A DNA stretch of 64,000 bases from Struthidea cinerea (Eukaryota > Chordata > Aves > Passeriformes > Corcoracidae), in contig VZTI01003931.1 of NCBI GenBank assembly GCA_013397865.1, positions 1,282,770 to 1,346,769 on the forward strand. Reading direction: 5' to 3'. Both the position numbers and the translations under genes were made by a program. The notes beneath the pieces were generated by a model. It saw only the letters and a program-made list of their open reading frames with translations. It was not told where the DNA came from and did not search any database. Every line of letters begins with the position of its first letter. Position 1 is the first letter of the stretch. Shown piece by piece: positions 39,398 to 52,346 of this stretch.

Positions 39398-42300
39398 TTG
39401 CCCAATGCCATTCAGGCTCTGTCCTGTGTTACATACCAGCATTGTCAAGCATCAGATGTTGTTGTTTATATAAATCATCAGAAATTTGGTGACAAATATG
39501 AGCTGCCTCTTGCTTTACAAACCCCAAATGCTTGATATTTTCACAAGAGCACTGCTTTCTTAGTGTCAGGCTGTCCTTTCCTGTGTGTGTCATTTTCAGT
39601 TCTGAAGCAGCTGTAATACATACAGAGTACAACACAATGTACAGCAGCAACTGGAAGCTGTTTTTTAAGCTCGAGGTGGGGCTTCTTGTGTGACTGCAAA
39701 TGCCACGTTCGGTATGGAAGACTTTCCCAGTGCCTTGAGACCCTCCAAGCTCACCTGCTCCCGGGCAGCACAAGGCAAGCCAGGGCACAGCAGCACCTTG
39801 CTCCATCAGGAGTGCTATCCTGCGGTTCCAGTTGTTACTGATAGCCAAACAGCAGGAATTTCATTAAGGAATGCCGTGCCAGGGCGGGTATTTATACTGG
39901 GGCTAGGATATTAGTTAAGACATTTGGGAAGCAGCATTTTTATAACACAACTTTCTTATGATCCAGCATAGAGCCTAAGCAATAGTGCTGTAGCCCTATT
40001 TTACGTCTTCCTACAGGATGGATACATGTTTTTCATTTCCATATAGCTAATTCATGATGGCTCTATTTGCTTTCTTTTTCTTTCTTCCTGGCACCTGCCA
40101 TGCTGCAGCAGTTCTGTGGAGCAGCAGTTCTGCATTCACCTCTTCCACTGCCCATGCAGGTTTTGTAAACTTTGCTCTTATTACTGCCCATCCCCCTCTC
40201 CATATTCAGGTGTCTCAGCCTTTTTAGCCTCTCATGGTAAGGGGCAAGCTGCTTGGCCAAACTTTAGGCAAAAAGCCTGGCTTAAGGCTGTTTTGTTTAA
40301 AAATGGCTGTGTAAAATTAGGCATCCCAAGCTCTGGTCCTACGGGACTCAAACAAGTGGCCTGTTTTTCAAACTGCTAACACCCCAATAGTTCCTGTGCA
40401 GTGATTAGAAACTGCTGATTCTTCAGCAATTCTGAAAATTAGGCCAAGGATGTAGTTGCCCGAGGGTGGTATTTTCAAAAGAGTGTGGGTTAGGCCAACA
40501 CAAAGTGCTTACAAGCACCTTGCTTCAGTGGCAGCTTTAAGCGTGTGACTTTACAAAAACTAATACTTTTCTTAAAAGGATAGTAATTCAGCCTCGTAGA
40601 GAGGCAGATGGGATTTATGGAAGCTGAAGCCAGGAAAGAAAACGTGAGGTATGCATACTTTCAGGTGCTGTGCTGTTAGAAACGTTAGCTTTTGAGAAAT
40701 ATTCTGAGAAGACACAGAGAGTGGCCAGTCTGTGAGTTTAATAACATGTTTTTGATCTGTAAATGTTACTGTGCCATGGTTAAAAGGTAACTATTTTTCT
40801 TGTCCAGTAATCACTACTGGTTTAACTGCAGTGTATTTCCTTTCAGAACTGTGTGGTTGTAGCAGAAATGAGCTATTGACTGGAATCTTATCATTTATCT
40901 AGACTTCTTTTGGTTATTTGAAATGTGCCTGAGAGGTAATAGGTGGCAATTTGCATTCTTTTGTTCTGTGAATTTTACCTGACAGTCCTGTCTACAGGCT
41001 CTTTTGTAAGGTTTAAAGGAGCACCAGAGATGGGAGGAAAAAAGCTGAGCAAAATCCCGACCTTGCCAGTACATATTTTTGTTGCATTAAAATTCTGCCA
41101 ATTTAGGAAGGTTTCACTGAAGCAAATGCAGAAACAGGAAGGATCACAGCTCATCACAAAAGAAAAAGGAAAGGATTGTTATCTTCCTTCTCTGCTACAC
41201 TTCCATTTAAACCAATTTTCCCCCTGCTACTTTTATGAGAATTCAAATGAAGGACAAAAATTCCTGTGTTCCTGAGACAGGACTTCCAGGAGGCTGGGTT
41301 TTTTCTATATGCACATGAAAAGTCAGAATGTATTCTTTAAATTATTTAAAATTATTGTCTATATGAAGACCTGCCTATAATGGAATATCCTAACATGTAG
41401 TTTAGCAATTTAAACGAGTATTGGGTAAAAAGCGTATGGCAACAGGATCTCATTAACGAAACAGATTTGATTTGAAGCCCTGATGCAGCTGTTGACAGCA
41501 TAATTAAAATGATTAATTTGGAGTAGAAGAAGTACTTTGAACTAATTTGAAAAAATGGTTATGATCTTGACCATACATCTGACCAGTGTTAGGCAGGTAC
41601 ATAGAAATGCTTAAAGGGAAAAAAAACCTTGAAGTGTTTTAGCCGAAGGAGAGAAGGCTTTGTCTCAGAGTCCTGTTTTTTCAGACATCAGATATTTCCT
41701 AACAAAGAAATGAAGGTAAAAAAGTGAAACAAAACCTGACCTAAACACATGAACAAAAGCAGTTACATATAATTTCTTTCCTAAATATCTAGGGATTTCT
41801 GCATGTGCCATTTTGTCACAGAGAATCATATTTAAAATCATAATTAAGAGTATAAATAGTAGTTTTAAAGACTAATTCAGTTTATTTCCTCATCTGAAAT
41901 ACAATTGACTGCATATTGTTGCATGTATATGTACTTTTTAATAGATATATATTAGTGTATGTATACATATATATATTTTAAAAAAATGTTTCTTTTCCTC
42001 TTTCTCTGTCTGGATCATGGTGGGAATTTCAGTTAATGCCTGGGGCAAAGTGCCCTGCAAGGATGTTTGGAATTCCTTTGCTCCCCATAAAGGAGATCTT
42101 TGGAATCTGTAAGAGGGTTAGAAAATGCATGGTTGTTCTGTAACAATTGGCTTAACTTCTGTAAGTTTCTTTTGTTTTCTTGATATAATAAATAAATGTT
42201 TGATATGCTTCAGTTATGCCCTAGAAGAAGAGCTGGGCTGTGTTTTCTAGTTTTTAAACAGGATTAGAATGTCCCCCTCTTAATGTCAGCTATGTCATGT

Positions 42301-43151
42301 GCTGTACTTTCCTGGATGTTGTAATATTTACATTTAACCTTATATATGTAAGCTTTCCTTTTGACTAGACATCTTATATCTCAGCATTTAGTTACTGAAA
42401 TCTCTAACATGGGTAATATGAATTGCTCCCCCCAGCTGGGGTTTGCAGTTTATGCAGTATTAACCTGTTCAAGCTTCTTTTTTCGGACTACTTCTCACAT
42501 TTGTGTAGGTGGGGCTACAGGGCTGTGAGGTGTAGAGAGAAAATGAAAACTGGGCAGCATTTTTAGCTAGAGAAAGTGTTCATAGTCTCCTGGTGTTTGT
42601 GTATCAAAAGTGCATGTGTTAAGAGTAGATGTTTAATGTTAGTATGACAGTTTTGTCTGAATTGTGGCGCTTAAGGACTGTTTTATTTCTCTCCTCTGGG
42701 CTTCTAGCTTCATAATTGCTTTTCCTTACTTTTTATTAGAGTAAAGATTAAACATTTTTATTGTAGGGGGACCAAATGGTTTACTCTGTAAACACAAAGC
42801 CACATACACACACTCTTCCTGCAAAAGTATTTTTGTCACCGGCGCTCGCCCCATCTGCCTGGGCGTCAAGGCAGGACTGGATCATATGTGCAACATCCTT
42901 TTCCTTTAAAACGTGCGGAAGAGTTGCCAAAGTGAGTGTGCCATGCTGTGGTGCCTGCTCCCAGTTTTCCCAGTTCTTCTGCCTGAAACTGAGGCCTGAT
43001 TTACCACACATGCAAGCAGATTTCTTTGCTAAAGTTTCTGCATCCTAAATCTACAGTGTGGTACCGCCTTAGCGATGGTAACACATGCATTTTGTGGAAG
43101 GCTAAATGCCTACTTAAAACATGTAAGTTTTTTTCTTTACAAATTTAATAA
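39398..43151. other. Unique noncoding sequence with a weak exon candidate and old repeat debris
   Basis: The first 138 bases follow a good splice acceptor and stay open for 45 codons (described under findings). At about 40,425-40,500 'gcaattctgaaaattaggcc' and 'ggtattttcaaaagagtg' resemble an old amniote interspersed repeat rich in 'gaaaattaggcccaag' words, which I cannot name with confidence. A TA-rich patch lies at about 41,925-41,980. Nothing else can be supported. Confidence 0.45.
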
Positions 43152-43212
43152 ACCCCCCCACCCCAAAACCCCAACAAAATTTAAAAAAAGCCCAACCAAC
43201 AACCCCAAACCA
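43152..43212. repeat. A/C-rich low-complexity tract
   Basis: Alternating C runs and A runs, with C7 and C4 blocks near the start ('aaccccccccaccccaaaa' type sequence) and repeated CCAAC words after. On the minus strand the runs read G4-T4-G4-T-G7, which meets the usual spacing for a G-quadruplex. Confidence 0.75.
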
Positions 43213-43660
43213 CTCAGATTTCTTGAATAAATGGTCTGCTTTTTTTTTTAATCTTGGACTGACCTTTGGAGTTAAGCTTCTCTGTGGTGTATAAATAAGT
43301 GGTGACCAATTACTCTTGGGAAGAAGGAAGTTTGATGAATCACAGGAAATAGTAAATTATGTGGATTCCACATGATTCCCAAGGTTGAAATGACTTTTTT
43401 TTCCTTCCCCCCTTGCACAGGGGCCTTAAAATGTCACAGATTTGATGGGATGGTAGGCTCGGGTTACTTCTGGAGGGCACGGTGGGGGGAGTGAGGAACG
43501 GAAAGCAGAAGATTTCACAGTTGTTATCACACCGAGTAGGTTAAATTTGCTCTCCTTTGTTTCCTCCCTGGAGGGTGGAGGAAAACAATCGTGGTGTGCT
43601 AAAACTGTTCAAAAGCATACCAGCTATTCGGGGACAGCAAGTGATGAAAGTGGGGCTTTT

Positions 43661-43711
43661 AAAGAAAAAAAAAAAAAGGAGAAAAAAAAAAAAAAGAAAA
43701 AAAAAAAAAAG
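43661..43711. repeat. A-rich tract with G interruptions
   Basis: Three A runs of roughly 13-14 bases separated by GG, G and similar interruptions. It is either a degenerate poly-A tail or a purine microsatellite. I recognise no retrotransposon body upstream. Confidence 0.85.
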
Positions 43712-44560
43712 GTGTGTGAGGCATGGCTGTGGTACTGATAACCTATTAAGTTTTACTCTGATGGTCTCCCATGATTTAAAGTTTCAACATATCCATGAAG
43801 TGGTAGTAATATAAATAGTTAGGGTGGGGAAGGCTGCAAGTACTAATAGCAAATAGACTCCAGGATGTGAGAGCAAATGGGGAAACAGAGCCTTTCCTGG
43901 TCTACTCTGTCTCTTCACTGCTATTCTCTTGGCTTCCTTGTCAATTAAACTAATTGGTGCTGAAGATATTTCCCTAAAGGAGATCTCATACTAGGGCTTT
44001 TCAGGCAAAATCATTTGCAAGACTTTTAATCTAGTCAGGATATATTAACAGTATGCAGGGGGTTTTATGCGTGAAGGGACTGCTTTGAAATTGTTACATT
44101 GTTCATGATCCATATAGCTAGACAAAACACTCCATACTTACTGTCTCCAGAAAATTAAAGTTAATTTATACAGTGTAGCAACATACTTTGTTGTGGAGCC
44201 GCATTAATATAATATAGTTTGAGTCACAGGAATTTTTACTATTTGATTTAGTCTTTTTCATAACAAAAGTAACCTTGCAATGCAAAAGGAAGAATTTCCT
44301 TCCCATTTCTTTCCCATCTTTTTTTGTTTGCTGTCTTCACATTTACATCAGGAGGTCTGAGACCTTTATTTCACTTGAATGCCTAATATCTGCATTGTGC
44401 CACTAAAGGTTTTCATTCTCTCTTTCATTCACTCTGCAATAGAATTTATTTGTAGCATGCATTAATAAAATACATTGGAAAGAGTGTACAAGAATGATAC
44501 TGAAAAGTGGTGTACCTACCTGGAATTTAGCACAACTTTGGGAGAATTAATTAAAAATAA
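43712..44560. other. Unique noncoding sequence, no gene seen
   Basis: I see no gene, repeat or RNA in this interval. Confidence 0.5.
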
Positions 44561-44586
44561 TAAATAAATAAATAAATAAATAAAAA
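44561..44586. repeat. (TAAA)n tetranucleotide microsatellite
   Basis: About six TAAA units ending in a short A run. It is a likely polymorphic microsatellite. Confidence 0.9.
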
Positions 44587-47500
44587 ACAAAACTCAAGCC
44601 TCTAAATTACAAGCAGGTAATTTTTTTAGATGAACTTTTGTGAGGTCTGATTTGGTCACAGAACTTCATTGTTCGTGTATCCTCAAAAGTATAAATTGGT
44701 ATTTTTCTAATAAGAGTATTAGCTTGCAAATGACTGTGCTTGCCAGAAGTAAACTCTGTTCAGAAAGGCCCCTGTGCCTAGGACAGTGCCTCACTGTGAT
44801 CAGAAAGCTGTAGGATGAATACTATTGCTTCATTTGAAGTCCTTCTTGCTATTCGTGTGTATTCCTTAGTCCCAAGGATGTGTGTGATGCTTTGTAAAGC
44901 AGCGAGATGGAGTCCCTATTCCACGGAGCATAGGGTGGCTGTGCTCATGCAAAGCTGCTGTGCGTTTGCTGTCAGGTTTACCCATGTGAAGAGCTCCAGT
45001 AAAGGCTTTTAGCATTGACCACGTGGCTGGAGCCTGGAGAAGTGGGCTTTAGTCACTGCATGGGTGGTGTTGTGGAAGCATTGCAGCTTTCCACAGGCTG
45101 AATGCTGGGCACAAGCGTGGTGCTTACAGTAGCCTTAAAACTGTTCTCTGTTTAGGCATCCTTGGTGCATCTTCTGCCGGTCAGCTGAAAGGCTTTCATG
45201 CTGCTACAGCTCTGGGATGTGGCAGAAAGGAGCTGATGTGGAGATCAGTGTCTTGGTCTAAAATGTGAAAAACATCACAGCTGTAACTTGATCACAGGAC
45301 CTCGATTTCAGACTGGATGTGGCTCTTGGGGGAAGACTGCTCTTCCCATCTGGATGACTTCCCAAGAGCACTGAAGTGGTGACCTGACAAAACAATACTT
45401 TTCTTTTTAGATGCGGTACTTAGGTTCCTCCTGGTTGGGACACACTGAAACTTCTCTGTCCTGGGCACTCACCCATTTCAAGTTACCTGCCAGAAACTTG
45501 ACCAGTTGAATTCCAAGAAGTAAGAGAGATGTAGGATTGCCATAATTACCCCCTGGCTTTTCCAGCTCATTTGTACTTGAGTGCTACCACCATTTGGGGA
45601 CATCCATCCCAAACCATGAGGGAAGTGACCCAAAAGAGAGCTGGAGGACCAGAGCAAGGTGTGAGATACATCACTTGTGGAGCTGGATTATACAGGGCTT
45701 TCTAGTCTGTCAATGAATTGGAAAGTTGGCTGAAAACTTGATTTGCATTGAACCATATAAATCTAAAACTTTCCATGTTAGTTAATGAATGATACTTTTT
45801 CCTTTAAGGTAAGAGTGTTTAGATAAAAAAAACCTCATCTTTTTCTGCTTGGAACATCCTGTGTGTTGCTCACTTCTGGGTTTATTTGGGGTTTTAATAT
45901 TTAAACAATGTCAGCTTCAAGTGATTTAGTGAAAAATGTGGAGAAAAACCTTACTATTTTTATAGATCAAATTTCTCAGTTAATATAGCAGCTGAAACCT
46001 TCCTTTCACTGAAACTATTATCTTAGTTTGAACCATGGATAGGTTCTGTTCGTATTTCAAAACACAAAATAAAATTTGCAGTGTATTTAGTATTGATTTC
46101 TTCCCCTTTCCCTGATCTAGCTGAAAGTGTTATGTGCTTATTTTTATTTGGAGTTGCAGGTACATGATTAGCTTTCTACAAACTGTGACTCAATCCAAGG
46201 TCAGTGCCGTTTTCAGGCTTGCTGGGGCTCTCAGTGAACATTTAAATCAATTTTCACTGTGACTGACCACTTGGAGAGAGTTGCAGGCAAAGCTGGGCAG
46301 GAAGGTGCAGAATACCTCTTCTTCCAGGCTTATTTACCACTCAAGTACCTATCAACTTCAACAAGACTCTTTACATAAATATTTCTGAGGTGCATGGTGA
46401 GTTTCCAGCTGAGAGAGAAGAAGAGTGTCCAGTGTAGTCACTAACGCATTTTTTTGGGATAGTCCCATGCAAATAACATGATCACACTGCAGTTTCCAGG
46501 TGTTTTCTAAGTTGGATATGGGCCCTGGTTTCTGGGTTGCCCACACCCAAAACAACATGTTTTCCTTCTCTTAGATTGGTTCAGTTTCACAGAATTAAAT
46601 ATAAATTAATTCAAGAAGGGCTGGCTTTCTAACTGCACGGATCAGGCACTTACTATGACACACACATCAGAATGACTTCTTTTGAATCCTTCCATCTGTT
46701 TGAGGTGTCTGGAAAAGAGCTTTATTCCAGGGTGGAATGTCTAGCTGGTGTCTGAGAGGGAAAGGATCTGGTGGAGGAAAGACATGAATTATATTTTCAT
46801 ACTAAACCCCCCCCGCCAAAGTACAGCTGTGTACTAGCAATGCCTCTTTTCTTAAATTGTGAATAGAAGAAATACCTGTAAAATGGTGGGGGAAGAGAGA
46901 AGAACTGGAGATGGAGAGGCCAACAGCTGAGCACAGATGCCTCCGAACCACTGCCCTGTGATGGGTCAGTGACCGAGGTGCAGAGCTGGCAATGCATGCA
47001 GGGAGCTCTGAGCTGGGCTGGGCTTCAGTTTTCGGTGCTGTTGGGTGCAAGCAGCTCTCAAATGCTCTCCATACAGTGATCATCTGCTCCTTGTGAAGAC
47101 CAGTTTTGCTGGCCACGAATGAGCAGCACCCATTGGTACTATTGATGAATTTTCAGGCCAGGCAACACGGTTTTACTGATGACTGTTCTTATTAGTCTGG
47201 ATTATTTTGAAATGCAAGATTTTTACCCTGTAAAGAAACAAGATCAATTGTAGGAAGGGAAGTGCATGTATGTATAAGTGAGGAAACTTTTCTTTTTGTT
47301 CCCCAGAAAAGCATTAGCTGAAAATACTTGCCTCTGTTTCTTTATCTCTAGAGGCTGTTGTCTCATGAAATTTGAGGTTTCAGAAACCTCCCAGTAGAAT
47401 GAGAGTTGGCAAAGAAATTCCCTTTTATTGTATCATCTTCTTGTAATGGGAAAAAGTGTGGTTGCCAGCAGACAATTTCTTGGTGTCATTTATTCTAATC

Positions 47501-48712
47501 AAAATGTTCTATCATTGGGTTGCTTTCACAAGTAGTCTCATTTGGCTCTCTTTCTCCTTTTGGAGTAATGACAGCATCCTTTCATTCCCAAATGACACCC
47601 AGAAGTCCCCTGCTATTGAGAGTCAGACAGCAGTGTGATGCCTGTGACTTTCACACAATCTGATAAGTATTCATAACTCTCAGGTTGTTTCTGCTTAGCT
47701 GGCGCGTATGAAAAGTGGCCACTTACAGCAGTGAACTGACAAAAATGTCTTTGTAACTAGAATCTCACAGTCAGTTTCTGCGAGGGGGGAGGAAATAGTG
47801 GATGTTCTTGTCAAATGGTTTAACATGATCTCTACTTCTGGGCATGCCTCGTAAAACAGAAGTCATGTGGTGAAGGGGAAGAGAGCACTTTTGATGTATG
47901 TATTATCTACTCTTCTGCCATGGGGTGAGAAACGCTTGAGCCAGCTTGTCTGTTTATCCAGCTAAAGAGCAAATCAAGGTTACCCATAATTAGAGATGGT
48001 TGAAGAAGAGGGTGTTCAGATCTGAGTCTGGATTACAGGCAAGCTGCAGTTCGTGTTTGAGGCTGAGTGATCTTGTCTGGCTTCAAGGGCACTGACACTG
48101 GAGATAGGCAATTTTCAGGAGTATCTTGGCCTCAAATGGCAGAAACGTACTGCGTGTTGTTTATAACTTCCTTAGGAGGAGAAGAGAAATTTTTGACTTA
48201 GAGTTAGGCCCTGGTAGAAACTCTAGAGAATTTCATGCTCCTGCTCTCCCTGTGAAACTCATGTTTAATATTCAGTGCCATGATACGTGCATTCCAAGAA
48301 GGCAATGAAGTGCTCTTTATGAAAAGGAGCAGAGAGCTGTGGCACCAACCCTGATCTTTTGTTACCTGTGGGAAGGTCTTGTGGAAAAAAAATGATGTGG
48401 CTTAATTGGAACTCTGTTTTGTGCCACTGGCTGTCTTCATTCTCTGCTGCTGGAAGATTTATGGGAAGCGTGGGAATGTTTCTTCTCAATTCTCACCTCC
48501 CCAAAGAACTAAGATTTCATCAGTAAGAAAAGCAGATATAACGATCTTTTTTATACATGCGTGTATCAGATCTCTACTAGATTTCTAAAAATCTAATTCT
48601 GGGATCATTAATTATGTTTGTCAGCTACCAACATCACAGTAATAGGACAGCATATTTGTCATGAACGTGCTGTTTAGGTCTCGAGAGAAAAGGAGAAGAA
48701 CATGAAGACTTC
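44587..48712. other. Unique noncoding sequence, no gene seen
   Basis: Open frames up to about 104 codons occur on both strands and overlap without domain content. The segment around 46,900-47,120 is somewhat more GC-rich than its surroundings but has few CpGs. I see no named repeat. Confidence 0.5.
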
Positions 48713-48750
48713 CTGCCTCTCCCTCCCTCCCTCCCTCCCCTGCCCCCCTG
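48713..48750. repeat. (CCCT)n microsatellite, C-rich
   Basis: About six CCCT/CTCC units followed by C4 and C6 runs. The minus strand is G-rich (GGGA repeats) and could form a G-quadruplex. Confidence 0.85.
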
Positions 48751-51700
48751 CTGCAGTTATTTGAATGATTACATCTTCACATCTAAATATGTGAGCATGG
48801 TCTTGGAATGCTAAAAGTGGATTCTTTTCAGGTTTATAGATTAATCTAACAAAGAGGGGTTAACAGTCAAATAGATTTGATGGTATCTATCTAATTGCCT
48901 TTTTACATAATTTATACTTTGCTAGCTATAAAAAGATGCTTTGGAAATGATTCGGAAAGTCCTTCAGGAATAGTCCCAGTCTCTGCAGCCTTATTAAATG
49001 CATACAGGCATGTCTCCCAGTGAGAATCTCAAGCTGTGAAAGTCATTAGAATAATAAATTAAACTTCTATGTATACAGGCATTTTAAACTTCAGGTGAAA
49101 ATTCCTTATATGCCATGTTCTAATTTTCAACTCAAGGGCTAAAGAAACGGGACTTTGGAAATGACTGGTGATCTTCTGCAATGTTTTACATGCATAACAA
49201 GTCACTAGGCTGTGCTGGCCCCTGAAACATGCTGCAGAACTTGAGATGTTAATGCTTTGAAAGGTTCTTTTCCTTTCTTGACTTCTAGGCTGCTAAAATC
49301 TAATTAAGCTATTTAATGGTGGAAACTACACTGCTAATAACAGAGTGCATGTTGCTATTTTGGATTGCTTCCTGTAAACACTTTCTATTAATATTTTAGT
49401 CAATATTATATTGTAAAATGGACTCATTGAATACGTTGTGTAATCAGGATGACAAATGAACTTCATCAGGTTTTGCAACTGGAGCAACATGGCTTAGAAG
49501 AATAACTCCAAGAATCCAAAAATCAAGGGGCCAGTGAAAACAACTCTTTCATGGAAAAGTCTGTAAGAGTAGTGCCTGCACAAATCTGCAGAGTAAACTC
49601 TATAAGAAAGGCTAACATTGCCTTTTAGTATCAATTTTTTGTTTCCCAAAACCGTCTTGCTTGTGTTAAATTGCTTCATATAATGAGAGTGTTTGCTTGG
49701 ATGTTTCAAGGTACTTACCAGCCAGTTAGTGAAGTGGGCCAGGACCAAAGAATACACTTCATGTTCTGTCAAAAACTGTCTCTTGAACCACTAGAATTAC
49801 CTACTTGCCCTGGAGCATTTTACCTTTAGCTGTTCTGCACTACTTAACGCATGTCAGAGTACTCACCAATGCCATGCATGAGAGCAAAGGGGAGGAGCAC
49901 AATATGTGTGAAGGGAAACAAATACATGAGGAAAATAGTAGAAGAGTTGGAGAGAGGTTTGCAAGGGGCTGTAATCTTAATCTTCCAGTTAAGAATTCTG
50001 TATACACCTTGACTAATTGATGTGGAATGCTCCCTCATAAATTTTACTAAAATTACTTTGACTTCATTAGAGAGAAAAATGTATCTGTATTTAGGCAAAA
50101 GTTGCAATTGTTTCCATTTCCAAAATTCTGAATTTTTTCAGAGTGGAGGAATTCAATTAATGAAATTGATTGTTGTGAGTTGAAAAATGGTGCTTAAAAG
50201 TTAGGGAGTGGAAACACTAGAGTTTCTTGCTTGATTTGTGTGGGGCTTTTTTTAAATGTCTGGAGGTTATGATTGTGGAGGATGCTGGATCCTCTAATTA
50301 GAATTTTAGTTCTTAGTTGATACCTTAGGCTGTGATTGCCTAATAAAGTAGTTAAGTCAGAAAGTCTGACAAACAAAAATTAGGAAGGGTTACATTTTTA
50401 ACAGGAATTAAATTCTTCTTATTGGCTTCAACCATAGCCAGAATTATATTTTCACATTGTAAGTGTGGCCTCTCACTGTGCTTGGGTTGGGGAATTTAGT
50501 CAAGAATGTTTTCTTTTCTCTTATAGAAACTGCAGAAACCATTAGAAACAAATCAATATGCCGGACAGTTTTAATAGAAAAAAAAAATTCAAATACTTTC
50601 CAAATAATAACATTGAATCCAACTCTTGCTCATGCTGCCACAAAGTAGTCTGTGGCAACAGCTGCTGCTCAAACAGCTAAAAACACTGAAGCATCTATTT
50701 CAATACAAATAAAAATAGACCTAAAAATGCTTAGTCTGAACCTAGTTCAGAAACTAATCCAAAATAAGTGTATTCTGGGAATTGGCTGTATTCAACAACT
50801 GGTCATTTTTAGCATTTCATCAAGCGATAGTGTGAAATATCTACTATATAAGTACTGAAGAAGCTAGTCAATCACAGGGCAGAAGTGGACAGAACAAATG
50901 GTAACAAGTGGTAGTGTTTCCATCTACTTTGGTGGACTCTCAATTCATCATATGGTGACTGTTTGCCCAGATTCCTGGGCTCGTTTTGGCCTGGGTGAGC
51001 AATAGCAATAATTATCCTGCATTTGTTTCTGCCTGGCATAGATCTTTCAGGATTTATATATGTAGCCTTTTTTCACATCTTCCTCAAATCTGGATGAAAA
51101 CCAGCCTCCGTGACACTCTATTTTTCTTCCACAAAGTCGTAGGGAAAGATCACTCTCTTAAGATACCTTCCAGGAACTATAGAGACCACTTGTACATTGC
51201 CTGAATTCCAGATGTGTACAAATCCAGCTTCTCAGGTTTTCCGGGTGTAAGGGAAAATTCCTCCTCCTTTTTTACCCTGTTCCTGTGAAGAGGACATGAC
51301 ATAATTTCTTAAAGAATGTTTATTGAGTCTTCAGTTAAGGATATACTCAAACATTTCCCATAATGGAAGTAATGTCTGTAATTGTAAGAGAAGAGAAACA
51401 TCATCTCATCTCACATTGCTGCCCTGATTGTATCATGGTGGCCTGACATAGAGGCAGAGGAAGTTTTTTTCCCAGACATGCGTTTCTTGAAAGACCTGCT
51501 GTCGTTATCCTCCTCTGAGCCAGCAGAACTATGTGGATTGCTAGTCCTGAGACTGCCCATCCAGTTGGAAATTCAAACTTGAATGGACAGTTGTGAAGCC
51601 AAGGAATGATGCCCACTTTGGTGCTTGGCCCAAACCAAGCCCTGGACAGGAGGAAGGTGTCAGAGGAGCTCCAGTGGCTTTAAGGGCTGCACTCAGATGC

Positions 51701-52161
51701 TGTGCCTAATGCCACTCCTCTCTTCAGGTGAAAGTCTTCACTCCCTGCTTGTCAGCTGCTGTGTTTGCAAGAAAGACAAAGAGAAGATTTTCCTAAAGCT
51801 GTTTAACAGCATGAAATAATGTTTTCTCAAAATGACTGGAACCACTCCTTAAGCAAGAGAGAACCTGCAGGCAGAGGAAGTGCCCCTGCATTCTTTCTGT
51901 ATTTCAACAAGAGGACAGAGACAGGCTTTTGACAGGTAGTAAGCAAAGTTTGATTAATTGACTTATCTATGGGAGATAGAAAGAACTGTAGCAGTCAGCA
52001 CTCTGCTGGCTTACACATCCCTAATACAGTTCTTTGCAGAACAGAGCAGTCAAATAATGACCACACTTCCCTCCTGCACACACATACACTTTCTGATGAG
52101 TTTTTGCTGAGCTTGTAGTTCTGCTGGGGACATACTCCTGTTTGATAATTGATGCACAGAG
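48751..52161. other. Unique noncoding sequence, no gene seen
   Basis: No gene is supported. A plausible acceptor ends at about 50,526, but the frames after it close quickly or run into an A-rich stretch with no donor. Confidence 0.5.
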
Positions 52162-52252
52162 CCTAACCTTCCCTGGGACAGAGTGGCAAAAAAAAAAAAA
52201 AAAAAGTGCTTTATGAGCAGGCTTAGTGTTTTCATCATACGTAGCATCCCTT
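52162..52252 (+). repeat. Tandem unit 1 next to the N, probable contig-end overlap
   Basis: The unit is a pyrimidine/G-rich lead-in ('cctaaccttccctggg'), an 18-A run (52,188-52,205) and a 46-base tail (52,207-52,252). The tail is identical, base for base, to 52,301-52,346. The lead-in resembles the sequence just after the N ('ccaaccctcccctgg'). Confidence 0.85.
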
Positions 52253-52253
52253 N
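52253..52253. other. Ambiguous base (N), probable contig junction
   Basis: The only N in the window. It sits exactly between the two copies of the repeated segment, which is where an unresolved contig overlap would be expected. Confidence 0.9.
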
Positions 52254-52346
52254 CCAACCCTCCCCTGGAGAAAAGGGGAAAAAAAAAAAAAAAAAAAAGG
52301 TGCTTTATGAGCAGGCTTAGTGTTTTCATCATACGTAGCATCCCTT
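52254..52346 (+). repeat. Tandem unit 2 after the N, probable contig-end overlap
   Basis: Same order of parts as unit 1: a similar but noisier lead-in, an A run of about 20 (52,279-52,298) and the identical 46-base tail. Perfect identity after the A run combined with noise before it fits a low-quality read start upstream of a homopolymer better than natural divergence. Confidence 0.85.

Noticed and set aside
39429..39848. 139-codon minus-strand open frame as a gene
   Set aside because: Overlaps plus-strand open frames, has no domain or splice evidence, and its hydrophobic stretch is short and isolated.
50500..50648. Possible exon after the TTCTTTTCTCTTATAG acceptor
   Set aside because: The frame contains an A-rich slip-prone stretch, ends without a donor and matches nothing that I recognise.
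52021..52341. 106-codon minus-strand frame containing an internal sequence repeat
   Set aside because: The apparent protein repeat is the artefactual duplication around the N, and part of it is translated poly-A.
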